DNA from: Vampirovibrio chlorellavorus
GTDB lineage: Bacteria > Cyanobacteriota > Vampirovibrionia > Vampirovibrionales > Vampirovibrionaceae
NCBI RefSeq assembly: GCF_003149375.1
Contig: NZ_QFWH01000006.1
Location: 62,001-126,000, forward strand
Length of the DNA stretch: 64,000 bases
Direction: 5' to 3'
Shown here: in pieces, positions 27,045 through 35,371 of the stretch
Layout of the letters: each line of letters opens with the position of its first letter
Numbering within the stretch: position 1 is the stretch's first letter
Notes under the pieces: generated by a model
The model's input: only the letters and a program-made list of their open reading frames with translations
Database searches by the model: none
Told to the model about the DNA's origin: nothing
Program-made: the position numbers and the translations under genes

Positions 27045-28211
27045 TTAATTATTGGTGGCTTGCACAGCTTTCTTGCCGCGTCCGCTTTTTTTATCGGTCA
27101 CCATGGCGTCGGTCAGGGCGATTTTGGCCAGCGGCTCCCGGCTATACTGCTTAAAGAAGACCAGTTTGTGGGCGGTCTTGATGTTGTCCACATTGAAAGT
27201 AATGTTGCTGGTGACATGCGTATTGGGCGTGATTTTACTGAACCACATGCCGGTATCGCCAAACGGGGAGGGGTAGAACAGGTTGCCGTATTCGTCCTCC
27301 AGCCCGATTTCAAAGGTGGAGAAGGTGTTTTCGGTGTGATTGGTCACATCCAGGGTCAAATTGATCTCGGTGGGCTCCCCAAAGGGGTCCTTGTCAAAGC
27401 GAAGGCCCAGCACTTTGACTTTCAGGCCTTCCAGGGCGTAGTTTTCAGCGGAGGCGTCCGGCATATTCATGGTGGGCAAGTGTAAATCTTCGGCCAGCTT
27501 CACCCGGATTTCAGCACCGGGCTGAATCATGGCGCTTTTGCCTTTGGTCAGCATGGCGGCAGTCAACCCGATGGTGCCACCGACAGCAGCACCCCCGGCC
27601 AGGGCATAGCCATTGGAGGCCGCCACGGCCGCCAGACCGCCGTATTTGAGTACCATGACCGCACCGGCAATGCCCCCTACGGCGGTAAAGCCGGAGGCCC
27701 GACCTACCACCTTGGCGGCGGCCTTTAATTTGGGGTCTCGGGTGGTGTTTTTGCCCTCAATGGAAATCTCCCGGCCATCCGGGGTAATCATGTAATCAAA
27801 CTTGGTGCTGATGTAGCCGTTGCGGCCCGCCCGCTTGGGGCCTTCCATTTCTTCAACCAGCCCATGCACGATGGTGCCCTTGGGAATGACCACCTTGCCG
27901 TCCACGGTGTAGTCCTTGCTGACTTTCCCGAAAAACTCGTCCCCTTCCACGCTGACCCCGGTGGTCACGGCGGTGGAAATCACCATATCCAGCGTGCTGC
28001 CGAGAGGGATGTCCTTGATGTCGTCTTCATTTACGGTGGGGGTGTTGTTTCGCTTGTTGGTCTGAATGACATTTCCCTTCAGTACGGTGGAACCGGCCTG
28101 CTGGGCGAAGGACAGTCCAGTCACCGGCGTCTGTCCAAGCAGCAGGGTACCCAGCAGCAGGCTTGCGGCGATTTGCTTGATTGCAGGACAGGGCTGATGA
28201 TGATGGGTCAT
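27045..28211 (-). CDS. Secreted protein with TrbI-like beta domain and glycine-zipper segment
   Basis: Protein of 388 residues. A signal peptide spans about 1-37 (QIAASLLLGTLLLGQTPVTG). Residues 55-160 show the pattern VVIPKGTIVHGLVEEMEGPKR...GYISTKFDYMITPDGREI, which recurs in VirB10/TrbI-like and other envelope proteins. Residues 175-225 are Gly/Ala-rich and could form a membrane-associated glycine zipper. The last 110 residues look like a beta-sandwich (INLTLDVTNHTENTFSTFEI), comparable to DUF4352-like domains. The role is unknown, probably periplasmic or outer-membrane. It is monocistronic. Confidence 0.65.
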   Translation of the reverse strand: MTHHHQPCPAIKQIAASLLLGTLLLGQTPVTGLSFAQQAGSTVLKGNVIQTNKRNNTPTVNEDDIKDIPLGSTLDMVISTAVTTGVSVEGDEFFGKVSKDYTVDGKVVIPKGTIVHGLVEEMEGPKRAGRNGYISTKFDYMITPDGREISIEGKNTTRDPKLKAAAKVVGRASGFTAVGGIAGAVMVLKYGGLAAVAASNGYALAGGAAVGGTIGLTAAMLTKGKSAMIQPGAEIRVKLAEDLHLPTMNMPDASAENYALEGLKVKVLGLRFDKDPFGEPTEINLTLDVTNHTENTFSTFEIGLEDEYGNLFYPSPFGDTGMWFSKITPNTHVTSNITFNVDNIKTAHKLVFFKQYSREPLAKIALTDAMVTDKKSGRGKKAVQATNN

Positions 28212-28691
28212 TCGACTAAACTCCGAATTTCAGGCTGGTGCAATATAGATGAGGAAAATGCAATCCGGTTCCTTTTTTCGTCATTCGCACCGCTGGGTTT
28301 TAGCGATAAAAATCATAAAACCAAACGCTCTTTTCAGTTTACCTGACCGCAAGGGCCTCGGCTATCCCCTGAATGCCTGAGGCGTAGTGTTTACGCTTGA
28401 GCTTGCAAGAAATGCCCGAGGGTCTGTTGGGGCTTAGAGGGGCTGTACACCCCTTCTCAGGGAGGGACGCCTTGCAAGTGGCGGTTTGATTCTGGATTGC
28501 TTGTGTAAAAAACTTTACCAATGCCTTTTTGTCGTAGATGATTTTTCTGGTAAGATGCGATGGCTTTGTGTGGCAAGTACCCTTGAGATGTGTCCTTTTA
28601 TGAACGGGGCTGACAGGATGAGTGGTACAGATCTGGCTGAACGCAAGGCACCGCGTGGCATTGAACGTGAATGAAGGATGACCATCCCCTT
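28212..28691. other. Long intergenic region with a paired palindrome structure
   Basis: The self-complementary octamer CTTGCAAG occurs at 28402-28409 and 28471-28478, and the two copies can pair to enclose about 61 bases. Inside, AGAGGGG and CCCCTTCT form a hairpin. It is upstream of transaldolase but also upstream of that gene's likely promoter, so it may be a separate small RNA. I do not recognise a known RNA family. Confidence 0.35.
28529..28556 (+). promoter_or_regulatory. Putative promoter of the transaldolase gene
   Basis: TTGTCG (28529-28534), 16 bases, TAAGAT (28551-28556) preceded by TGG as an extended -10. The leader to ATG 28692 would be about 130 bases. Confidence 0.5.
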
Positions 28692-29354
28692 ATGCAACTT
28701 TTTGTGGATACCGCTGATCTGAAAGAAATTCGGGAAGCCGCCTCATTGGGCGTCATTTCCGGGGTGACCACCAACCCTAGCCTGCTGGCCAAAAATGGCA
28801 GCGGCGATGTCAAAAGCGTCATCCGGGAAATTTGCGAGCTGGTGCCGGATGGCCCGGTGAGCATGGAAGTGATCGGGGAGTCCGCTGAGCAGATGATTAA
28901 AGAGGGCAAGGAGTTTGCCACCTGGGCTTCCAATGTCTATGTAAAGGTTCCCTTTTGCGTGGAAGGCATGAAGGCCGTGAAGTGGTTCTCCCAGGAAGGC
29001 ATTCACACCAACGTGACCCTGGTGTTTTCCACCAATCAGGTGTTATTGGCGGCCAATGCCGGCGCCACCCTGATCAGCACCTTCGTGGGCCGTCTGGATG
29101 ACATTGGCTTTGATGGCACCCAAATCATTGCGGAATCGGTGGATCTGATGCGCCAGCACGGGTTTTCCAGCAAGATATTGGCGGCCAGCATTCGTCACCC
29201 ATTGCATGTGACTCAGGCTGCCGCCGCCGGTGCCGATATCGCCACCATCCCCTTTAAAGTGATCAAGCAAATGTATGAACACCCGCTGACCGAGAAGGGC
29301 ATGAGCCTGTTCAAGGCGGATTGGGAAAAGTTGAACGCGAAATTGGCTGTTTAA
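28692..29354 (+). CDS. tal: Transaldolase, small (TalC/fructose-6-phosphate aldolase-like) type
   Basis: Class I aldolase of 220 residues acting in the non-oxidative pentose phosphate pathway. The Schiff-base lysine is in VYVKVPFC. Other family motifs are LFVDTADLKEIREA at the start, SGVTTNPSLLAK, GATLISTFVGRLDDIG and ASIRHPLHV. The C-terminal HPLTEKGMSLFKADW is typical of the group. ATG 28692 is chosen over an ATG seven codons earlier because it gives the standard N-terminus and has AAGGATG upstream. Confidence 0.93.
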   Translation: MQLFVDTADLKEIREAASLGVISGVTTNPSLLAKNGSGDVKSVIREICELVPDGPVSMEVIGESAEQMIKEGKEFATWASNVYVKVPFCVEGMKAVKWFSQEGIHTNVTLVFSTNQVLLAANAGATLISTFVGRLDDIGFDGTQIIAESVDLMRQHGFSSKILAASIRHPLHVTQAAAAGADIATIPFKVIKQMYEHPLTEKGMSLFKADWEKLNAKLAV

Positions 29355-29742
29355 TGGCTGACTAGAAGGTTTAGATGGGAACTGCGTAAGCGGTTCCTGG
29401 ATGATTTCCCCGGATTGGCGGGAATGTTTTTATCGAAGGAGCGTATACGTCAGAGAGTTCGAGATCAGTTGCAGACGGTTAGCCGGTTAAGGCGAAGTTC
29501 AAGCTGTCAAGTCATCCAAAACTGAATAGATACATACACTTTGGGTGAGTACAAAGTTATGTAAAATTGCGTTTAATTTTGTTACAGGATAAACGCAAAA
29601 AATCCTCTATCCGTATAATGGAGATGAGAGGAATGTACTGGTATGTTTAAAGTAGTCATCATCCATTAACCGCTGCCATTCCTGTTTTACGTAAGAAAGT
29701 ACTGCAACCTCTGTTCCTTCTATAACAATAGGTGTGTGTCGG
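29355..29742. other. AT-rich intergenic region with a TATAAT inside an inverted repeat
   Basis: TATAAT at 29614-29619 is flanked by TCCTCT and AGAGGA arms, which resembles an operator over a promoter, though no -35 box is evident. A second -10-like TATAAC is at 29721. No credible coding frame. Confidence 0.35.
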
Positions 29743-29976
29743 ATGGAAACAACGACCCAAGAACTATTGGTGACGGAAAATTTGCGCGTCACCCACAAAA
29801 TTGGCCTTTTAAACAAGTACGTGCAAAAGGCCAAAAAAGTGGCCATCAACGCCATTGATCCCATTTATGCCGACAACAACGAAATCCGGGGTTTTAATGT
29901 CCGCCTGGAAGGCCCACCCCGGCACATGAGCTACCTGAACCGCCTGTTGTCGGACGCCAACCTGAAGGTTAGCTGA
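29743..29976 (+). CDS. Small hypothetical protein
   Basis: Seventy-seven residues from ATG 29743. The sequence is a mixed alpha/beta pattern: a helix (VTHKIGLLNKYVQKAKKVA), then INAIDPIYADNNEIRGFNVRLE, and a terminal helix (YLNRLLSDANLKVS). The composition is that of a real soluble protein and codon use matches the neighbours. I do not recognise a family. It precedes the CBS-DUF1385 gene by 144 bases. Confidence 0.55.
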   Translation: METTTQELLVTENLRVTHKIGLLNKYVQKAKKVAINAIDPIYADNNEIRGFNVRLEGPPRHMSYLNRLLSDANLKVS

Positions 29977-30120
29977 GCCCGCGACTGCCGGGTAAGCGGC
30001 TGTCAGCGACCAGCGGGTGATTCCGGCTTGGCCTGCCATTGTTCCTGTGGCGGCTCTGAGGGGGATTCCCACTATCGGTTTATTTTATAATGAGAGCAAG
30101 CTACCGATTGAAGGCCTCTC

Positions 30121-31302
30121 ATGCATATCCCGTCTGGCGTTGAGTCCCTGGACATACTGAAAACGCAACACGCACGTCTGGGCGTTGAGGTTGTCGCGGA
30201 GACCAAACCCGCTTTGCCGGTGACGGCCCCCTTGTCAGAGGTACTGCGATGTCTGGCGGTCAGTGGTTTTGTGGTGCTGCTGGGTGCCAGGCGTCAGGTG
30301 GTGGGGGGTATCGCCAGCGGGCAAATTCTGGATGCGCAAAGTTTACCGAAAGATTGGCTGAGTCAGGCCTACCGACAGGAGCCGGAGGCTTTTGCGGTTT
30401 CTTGCCTGCTACTCGACGCCAGCATTGGGGGGGTGGCCGACTTGATAGAACAGACCGGGTTGCCGTTTGTTCCGCTTGTAGACGCCAAAGGTCGTTACAC
30501 GGGTCAGTGCGCCAGTGCCGATCGGCTGTCCCGACTGGCCCGTAAGACCTTGCGACCCGCTCGGGTGGGGGGACTGGCCACCCCGTTGGGGGTGTACATG
30601 ACCAGTGGCTATTACAACGTGGGGGCTGGTTGGCCCGGGTTGTTGGCCACAGGGGCTTTGTTCGGGGGGCTGGCCCGCCTGATGGACGGGGTGGGCCTGA
30701 TTGTCTACAGCGCCCTTGTGGCCCTGTTCCCTCAAGTGTTGGGGTTGCCCGGTCAGGAGCAGGCCCTGTTGCAAATGGGATTGTTGCTGACCACCTTGCT
30801 GGTTCTACTGCGGTTAAGCCCGTTGGCCGGTTTGCATGCCGCCGAGCATATGACCATCAACGCTTTGGAGCGTGATTTATCCCTGACCGATGCGGTGGTT
30901 CGCCAGCAGCCCCGGGAGCATCGCCGTTGCGGAACGAATTTGTTGATGCTGCTGGGGGGGATGCAATTGCTGGGTCTGGCTGTTTACATGGGAGCGACCC
31001 GGCTGAACCCGGTGGGGCTGCTTTTGTATACGGCACTCTGGGCTTGGCTGGTGTTTTCCTATTGGCGTCCGGCGGGCTTGTGGTTGCAACGGCACTTTAC
31101 CACCAAACCGCCCAGTGAGGCCCAGTTGCGCAGCGGCTTGAAGGCCGGGCAGGAATTGCTGACCCGGTTTTCCGAACGACCCCATGGGGACCCGGGCTTC
31201 TGGCGACGGTTGTGGGGGGCGGGCTTTTTCCAGATGTTGATGGCCTTTGTCGTGGCCTTTTGGTTGGTGGATTTCTTGATGGGCCAGTGGCGCTGGTTTT
31301 AG
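30121..31302 (+). CDS. CBS-pair protein fused to a DUF1385 (YqhQ-like) membrane domain
   Basis: Protein of 393 residues. Residues 25-140 read as a divergent CBS-domain pair: VTAPLSEVLRCLAVSGFVVL, then VADLIEQTGLPFVPLVDAKG with GRYTG. From 146 it is DUF1385-like: RVGGLATPLGVYMTSG, then membrane helices (about 172-210, 218-237), LHAAEHMTINALE (239-250), HRRCGTNLLML (267-277), more helices and a C-terminal helix. The conserved His/Glu and Cys of DUF1385 suggest metal binding. CBS pairs sense adenosine nucleotides in other proteins. The enzyme function of DUF1385 is not established. AAGG precedes the ATG by seven bases. Confidence 0.75.
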   Translation: MHIPSGVESLDILKTQHARLGVEVVAETKPALPVTAPLSEVLRCLAVSGFVVLLGARRQVVGGIASGQILDAQSLPKDWLSQAYRQEPEAFAVSCLLLDASIGGVADLIEQTGLPFVPLVDAKGRYTGQCASADRLSRLARKTLRPARVGGLATPLGVYMTSGYYNVGAGWPGLLATGALFGGLARLMDGVGLIVYSALVALFPQVLGLPGQEQALLQMGLLLTTLLVLLRLSPLAGLHAAEHMTINALERDLSLTDAVVRQQPREHRRCGTNLLMLLGGMQLLGLAVYMGATRLNPVGLLLYTALWAWLVFSYWRPAGLWLQRHFTTKPPSEAQLRSGLKAGQELLTRFSERPHGDPGFWRRLWGAGFFQMLMAFVVAFWLVDFLMGQWRWF

Positions 31303-31570
31303 GAAGAGGAACCCTGATATCATCCGCCTTTTGGCCTTGCCTGCATTGGATGGGCAGGGCGCACGGAATTTAAAGGGGATTTCAGCGCTTGAATTTGGTA
31401 GAATAAATCCAGTCCGTCAATCCTGCCTGCCTGATTTCCGGAGCGTTCTGAGGCAGGGATTGCCTCCTGAGGCCTTGTGTTTCCCCGCGGCTCAGGAGTG
31501 ACGGGACTCCGGCTTGAATATCCGGCGTGAATAAAGGTTCTGATTTGAAAAGAAGAGGCCCCCGCAGTCC

Positions 31571-32686
31571 ATGTACGAATTAATGGCTATTCCGGATCTG
31601 TCCAAGATCGGCTCCATCCTGACCATGTTGATTTTCATCAGCGTGCTGATCATCGCCCATGAGATGGGGCATTTTTTCGTGGCCCGCAAGTGCGGCATCA
31701 AGGTGGAACGCTTCGGGTTCGGCTTGCCCTTTGGGCCCACCCTGTGGTCTAAAAAAATCGGAGAGGTTGAGTACTGTATTCACGCCTGCCTGTTTGGCGG
31801 CTATGTCTCTTTTCCCGATGATGACCCGGAGAATCCGTTGCCTCCCGACTCTCCCCAGCGTTTTGAGAACCAACCCCTGCTGTCCCGCTTTGCGGTGATG
31901 GTGGCCGGTGTGACGGTGAACGCCATTTTGGGCTGGGCGCTGATGTTTTTTGTGTTTATGAACTGGGGCTATCCCAGCGGGGAAGCCGAGCGTAAAGTGA
32001 TGGTGGCTGGGGTGACCAGCGAAAGCGCTCCGGCGGCCCAGGCCGGTTTTCGCAAGGGCGATGAGCTGAAAAAGATTCAGGATGCGCCCATTCAGGGTAA
32101 AGACTATCGCGCCATGACCTACAATGTGCAAGCCATGTTCAAAAAACAGGCCAGTCAAACCATCCCGGTGGAGGTGCTGCGGAATGGCCAGCCGGTGGTT
32201 TTGTCCGTGACTCCCAGCGCCAAGGGCACCATTGGCATTCAGTTGGCCGCGGTGCAGCGTTACGATGCCATTCACAACCCGGTCGATGGCGCCATTCGGA
32301 CCACGGGTTTTCTGGGTAATGTCATTGGTAAGCAGTTTGAGGCCTTTGGCAAGTTGTTTACCGGCCAAATGCCGTTAAAAGAACTGGCGGGTCCCATCCG
32401 CATCGTGAAAGAAGGCGCCAGCATGATTGATCAGAACGGGGTGCAAACCGGCCTGATGCTGACCGCCATTATCAGCACCATTTTGGCGGTGATGAACCTG
32501 TTGCCGATTCCGGCGTTGGATGGCGGGCACATCTTTTTCCTGCTGATTGAGGCCCTGAAGGGCTCTCCGGTCAAACAGGAACTGCGGGAGCGGTTTACCC
32601 AGGCTGGCTTTATGGGCTTGCTGGCCCTTATTGTGTTTATTTTGGGGAATGATATTTACAATACATTCATCAATCCAAATACATAA
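31571..32686 (+). CDS. rseP: Site-2 intramembrane metalloprotease (RseP/M50 family)
   Basis: Inner-membrane zinc protease that cleaves membrane-bound substrates such as anti-sigma factors and signal-peptide remnants. The zinc motif HEMGH (His30, Glu31, His34) lies in the first membrane helix. A central PDZ domain spans about 140-215 (SAPAAQAGFRKGDELKKIQ). The third zinc ligand region NLLPIPALDGGH is near residue 315, followed by the last helix. The 371-residue length is usual for single-PDZ members. A start at the ATG four codons later is also possible. It does not adjoin the usual dxr/bamA partners. Confidence 0.95.
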   Translation: MYELMAIPDLSKIGSILTMLIFISVLIIAHEMGHFFVARKCGIKVERFGFGLPFGPTLWSKKIGEVEYCIHACLFGGYVSFPDDDPENPLPPDSPQRFENQPLLSRFAVMVAGVTVNAILGWALMFFVFMNWGYPSGEAERKVMVAGVTSESAPAAQAGFRKGDELKKIQDAPIQGKDYRAMTYNVQAMFKKQASQTIPVEVLRNGQPVVLSVTPSAKGTIGIQLAAVQRYDAIHNPVDGAIRTTGFLGNVIGKQFEAFGKLFTGQMPLKELAGPIRIVKEGASMIDQNGVQTGLMLTAIISTILAVMNLLPIPALDGGHIFFLLIEALKGSPVKQELRERFTQAGFMGLLALIVFILGNDIYNTFINPNT

Positions 32687-32778
32687 TGAACCCAGCACCG
32701 GCCCTGCCGAACACAGGCCTGTCAAATTCCGACTCGGGCTCAGGACTCCTTCACCCAGAGGATATGACAAGTGTAATA

Positions 32779-32808
32779 TTTACAGGCTGAGCAGCTCCGA
32801 GATACAAT
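32779..32808 (+). promoter_or_regulatory. Putative promoter of the MerR-like gene
   Basis: TTTACA (32779-32784), 18 bases, TACAAT (32803-32808). The leader to TTG 32849 would be about 35 bases. Confidence 0.6.
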
Positions 32809-32848
32809 AGGGGCTGTGGGATGCCATCAAGATATAGGGGACACCAGA

Positions 32849-33955
32849 TTGTACACCGTTGATACCGCTTTAGAGTCGTTGCGAAAATACGATATACAAG
32901 AGGGTGATCTGTTGACCTGGGAACGGGAACTGAGTCTTGAAATTCCGGTGGATGAGTACGGTCGCAAGCAGTACAGTCCCCATCACGTCAACCTGTTCAA
33001 GAACATCAAAAAGCACATTGCCCTGGGTAGAACCATTGAAGAGATTCGGCAGCTGATTAGCCTGCCCCCGCTGGAAAATTCCAGGCCCCGGGCGGTGCGC
33101 CCCACGGCTGCAGGACAAACGGGATCGCAAGCCACGCTGCCCGCCGGTGCTTCACCGCCTGAATCCGCTGCGACCAGCAGTAACCCTGTGACCTCCGCGG
33201 CCAAGGTGATTCAGAAATCGCCATACGCCGCCGTGCCCAAGCGACCCAATGTCGGGGGAGCCTCCGCCGCCGGGGGGGCTGCCAACGTGGTTAATCTGGT
33301 TCACAAGCTGAACAAGGAAAAAGACCAGCTCTACAAAAAGCTGCTGGAAACCGAGAAGCTCAATTCGCACCTGTACAGCGCCAACAGCCTGTTCCACAAG
33401 AAAGTGCGGGATTTGACCCTGCAAATTCAGAAGCAGCGTGAGAACTTTAACGAGAACGAGAAATTCAAGTTACTGGATGATAAAGCCCGCCTGCAGAAGC
33501 AGTTGATTGACGCTGAAAAGCTCAGCCAGTACAAGCAGGAAGAGATTTTGCGCCAGAAAATGCGCAACGATGATTTGCAGTTGCAAATCCGGCAGCGGGA
33601 CGAAAAAATTCAGGCCATGCAGACGGCCTTTGATGCCGATAAATTTTGCGGGGACTGGATGGAATCCGGTACGCTGGCGGAAGTGGTTTACGATAATTTT
33701 GGCATCAACATCGAGCCGGAACGGGTGCGTCTGTTCCGCATTTCCGAGCGACCTTCCCGGATTTATGGCCCCATGGCGGTGATCAACACCAGCTACCAGT
33801 ACGAAACCAACAATTTGTGGAAGCGGGAAGAGACCCTGATGGTTTCCTACATGGATGAGCAGACCCTGGAAGGGGAGCTGGTGGCCGAATACATTCTGGA
33901 CGGGGTGCCGGTGGCCAAGGCCCTGTACCGGGTGACTTGCCGACGCAGCCAGTAG
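32849..33955 (+). CDS. MerR-like helix-turn-helix protein with coiled coil
   Basis: Protein of 368 residues if started at TTG 32849, which has AGGGGA seven bases upstream. The N-terminus (LYTVDTALESLRKYDIQEGD...HHVNLFKNIKKHIALG...IEEIRQLI) fits a divergent MerR winged helix. A Pro/Ala/Ser linker (about 75-140) leads to a long coiled coil (about 145-265, rich in Lys, Glu, Gln), then a 110-residue C-terminal domain (DADKFCGDWMESGTLAEVVY...) I do not recognise. A small-molecule-binding domain typical of MerR is absent. It could be a DNA-associated structural or division protein rather than a regulator. Confidence 0.6.
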   Translation: MYTVDTALESLRKYDIQEGDLLTWERELSLEIPVDEYGRKQYSPHHVNLFKNIKKHIALGRTIEEIRQLISLPPLENSRPRAVRPTAAGQTGSQATLPAGASPPESAATSSNPVTSAAKVIQKSPYAAVPKRPNVGGASAAGGAANVVNLVHKLNKEKDQLYKKLLETEKLNSHLYSANSLFHKKVRDLTLQIQKQRENFNENEKFKLLDDKARLQKQLIDAEKLSQYKQEEILRQKMRNDDLQLQIRQRDEKIQAMQTAFDADKFCGDWMESGTLAEVVYDNFGINIEPERVRLFRISERPSRIYGPMAVINTSYQYETNNLWKREETLMVSYMDEQTLEGELVAEYILDGVPVAKALYRVTCRRSQ

Positions 33956-34020
33956 GGCGGCACGCCGGGACAGGCCTTCAGGCAATCCGAAAATTGGATT
34001 GGCAAGGTTGCCCGCAGGAT

Positions 34021-35124
34021 TTACAGGGCCGCCAGCCTGATTTTTACCACGGAGCCGCCGGGGGTGGTCGTTCCGCCATTGTTGCTGTTACCGGTGGTGC
34101 AGCCGGTTTTGCAGGTGTACCGGTCAAAACGACCTTCGATGTAACGGCTGGCGGCGGACCCATTGGCTTTGTATCCGGTGATTTTAAAGCCCACAAATCC
34201 ACTGACATTCACGGACGTGTTGGAGCCGCCCCCCGACCAGCTGTCATACAGTGGCAAGGGAAAAAGGGTGCCGTTGCTGATGAGTTTGTCCAATTCGTTG
34301 CTGGCACTGGAAATAAAGTTACCGGGGCTGCTGCTGTAGCACTCGCCCACGTTGACGCTTCCTGGAAAGCCAGTGGCTAGCCAGTCCCGAATGGTGCTGC
34401 TGCCGACGGCATCCGGGCTACAGTTACGCAGGTCGGCAAAGCCCCAGTTCCCGGAGCCCATGGCGGGACATCCCGCCTGATTTTGCACGCCATCCACTTC
34501 CACGTGATCCCCGTAAATGCGCACCACGTTATTGCTGGGGATGCCATCCTGCATGGCCCGGTTGAATTGTGCCTCGCACACGTACATGGGGCGTAATCCG
34601 CCATTGGTGATGCCGTTGACGGTTTGGTCAATGAGGGCCACCGAACTGGCTTCGGTGTCCATGTGGTTGACCCCGAACATGTTGGCGAAAAAGGTGGGCA
34701 GCGGATCGTTCACGCTTCCCTGTCGGCGTTTTACGGTGACCCGAACCGCGTTGTATCCGCCGGTGGCACTGTAGTCAGGATTGGTGCTGGGCGTGCCAAA
34801 GGTGGCAGCCTTGTACTGCTTGCTAACCGGATCGATGAAGCCAAAGGCCACGTCCTCGCTGGCTAGTGTCAGGGCCGCGTTGTTGGCCTGAACCAGATCA
34901 ACCGCCACGGCTTCGGCGTCGTCTCGCTTGGCGGTCGGATCGACTTCAATGCTCCGGTACAGTTCGGTGGTGGCAGCCAGTGCGGCGCTATCGGCGCTGG
35001 TTTGCAGCTGGTTTTGGGCCGCGAAGTAGTAGGCCATGTCCACACCCAGGGCGGCGAACATCAGGGAGATGATAATCAGCCCCACCAATTGAATGGTGAA
35101 ATTACCGCTTAAACTTGCACGCAT
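34021..35124 (-). CDS. TadG-like pilus assembly / pseudopilin-type protein
   Basis: Protein of 367 residues from ATG 35124, where GGAAG lies eight bases upstream. The N-terminus shows a basic stretch, Gly-Asn-Phe, then a membrane helix (IQLVGLIIISLMFAALGVDM) followed by AYYFAAQNQLQTSADSAALA, the hallmark of TadG/TadE-like proteins. The C-terminal 300 residues are presumably periplasmic, with six or more cysteines and Gly/Ser/Asn-rich loops; a von Willebrand A domain is not evident. It probably belongs with the Flp-like pilins at 19695-21256. Divergent from the AAA ATPase. Confidence 0.75.
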   Translation of the reverse strand: MRASLSGNFTIQLVGLIIISLMFAALGVDMAYYFAAQNQLQTSADSAALAATTELYRSIEVDPTAKRDDAEAVAVDLVQANNAALTLASEDVAFGFIDPVSKQYKAATFGTPSTNPDYSATGGYNAVRVTVKRRQGSVNDPLPTFFANMFGVNHMDTEASSVALIDQTVNGITNGGLRPMYVCEAQFNRAMQDGIPSNNVVRIYGDHVEVDGVQNQAGCPAMGSGNWGFADLRNCSPDAVGSSTIRDWLATGFPGSVNVGECYSSSPGNFISSASNELDKLISNGTLFPLPLYDSWSGGGSNTSVNVSGFVGFKITGYKANGSAASRYIEGRFDRYTCKTGCTTGNSNNGGTTTPGGSVVKIRLAAL

Positions 35125-35371
35125 TCGCTTCACTTCCATTGATGTCTTCACTAACTGCTGTCTTCAATAACCAAACTTGCTCACTGAACTCAAACATAGA
35201 CGCTATGTATCAAGTACCTCAGAACGGCGGTTTTAAAACGAGCGCTTTCGGATTCCGTGGCAATTGTTTACGAAATAAATCGTAAGGCTTGGTTTCCGAT
35301 TAGGCGAATGTGGGTACTGTTTTTCTAAGTGCTGTTAGCTTTTGGAAAAAAGTCGTAAAGGAATGAGCTGA

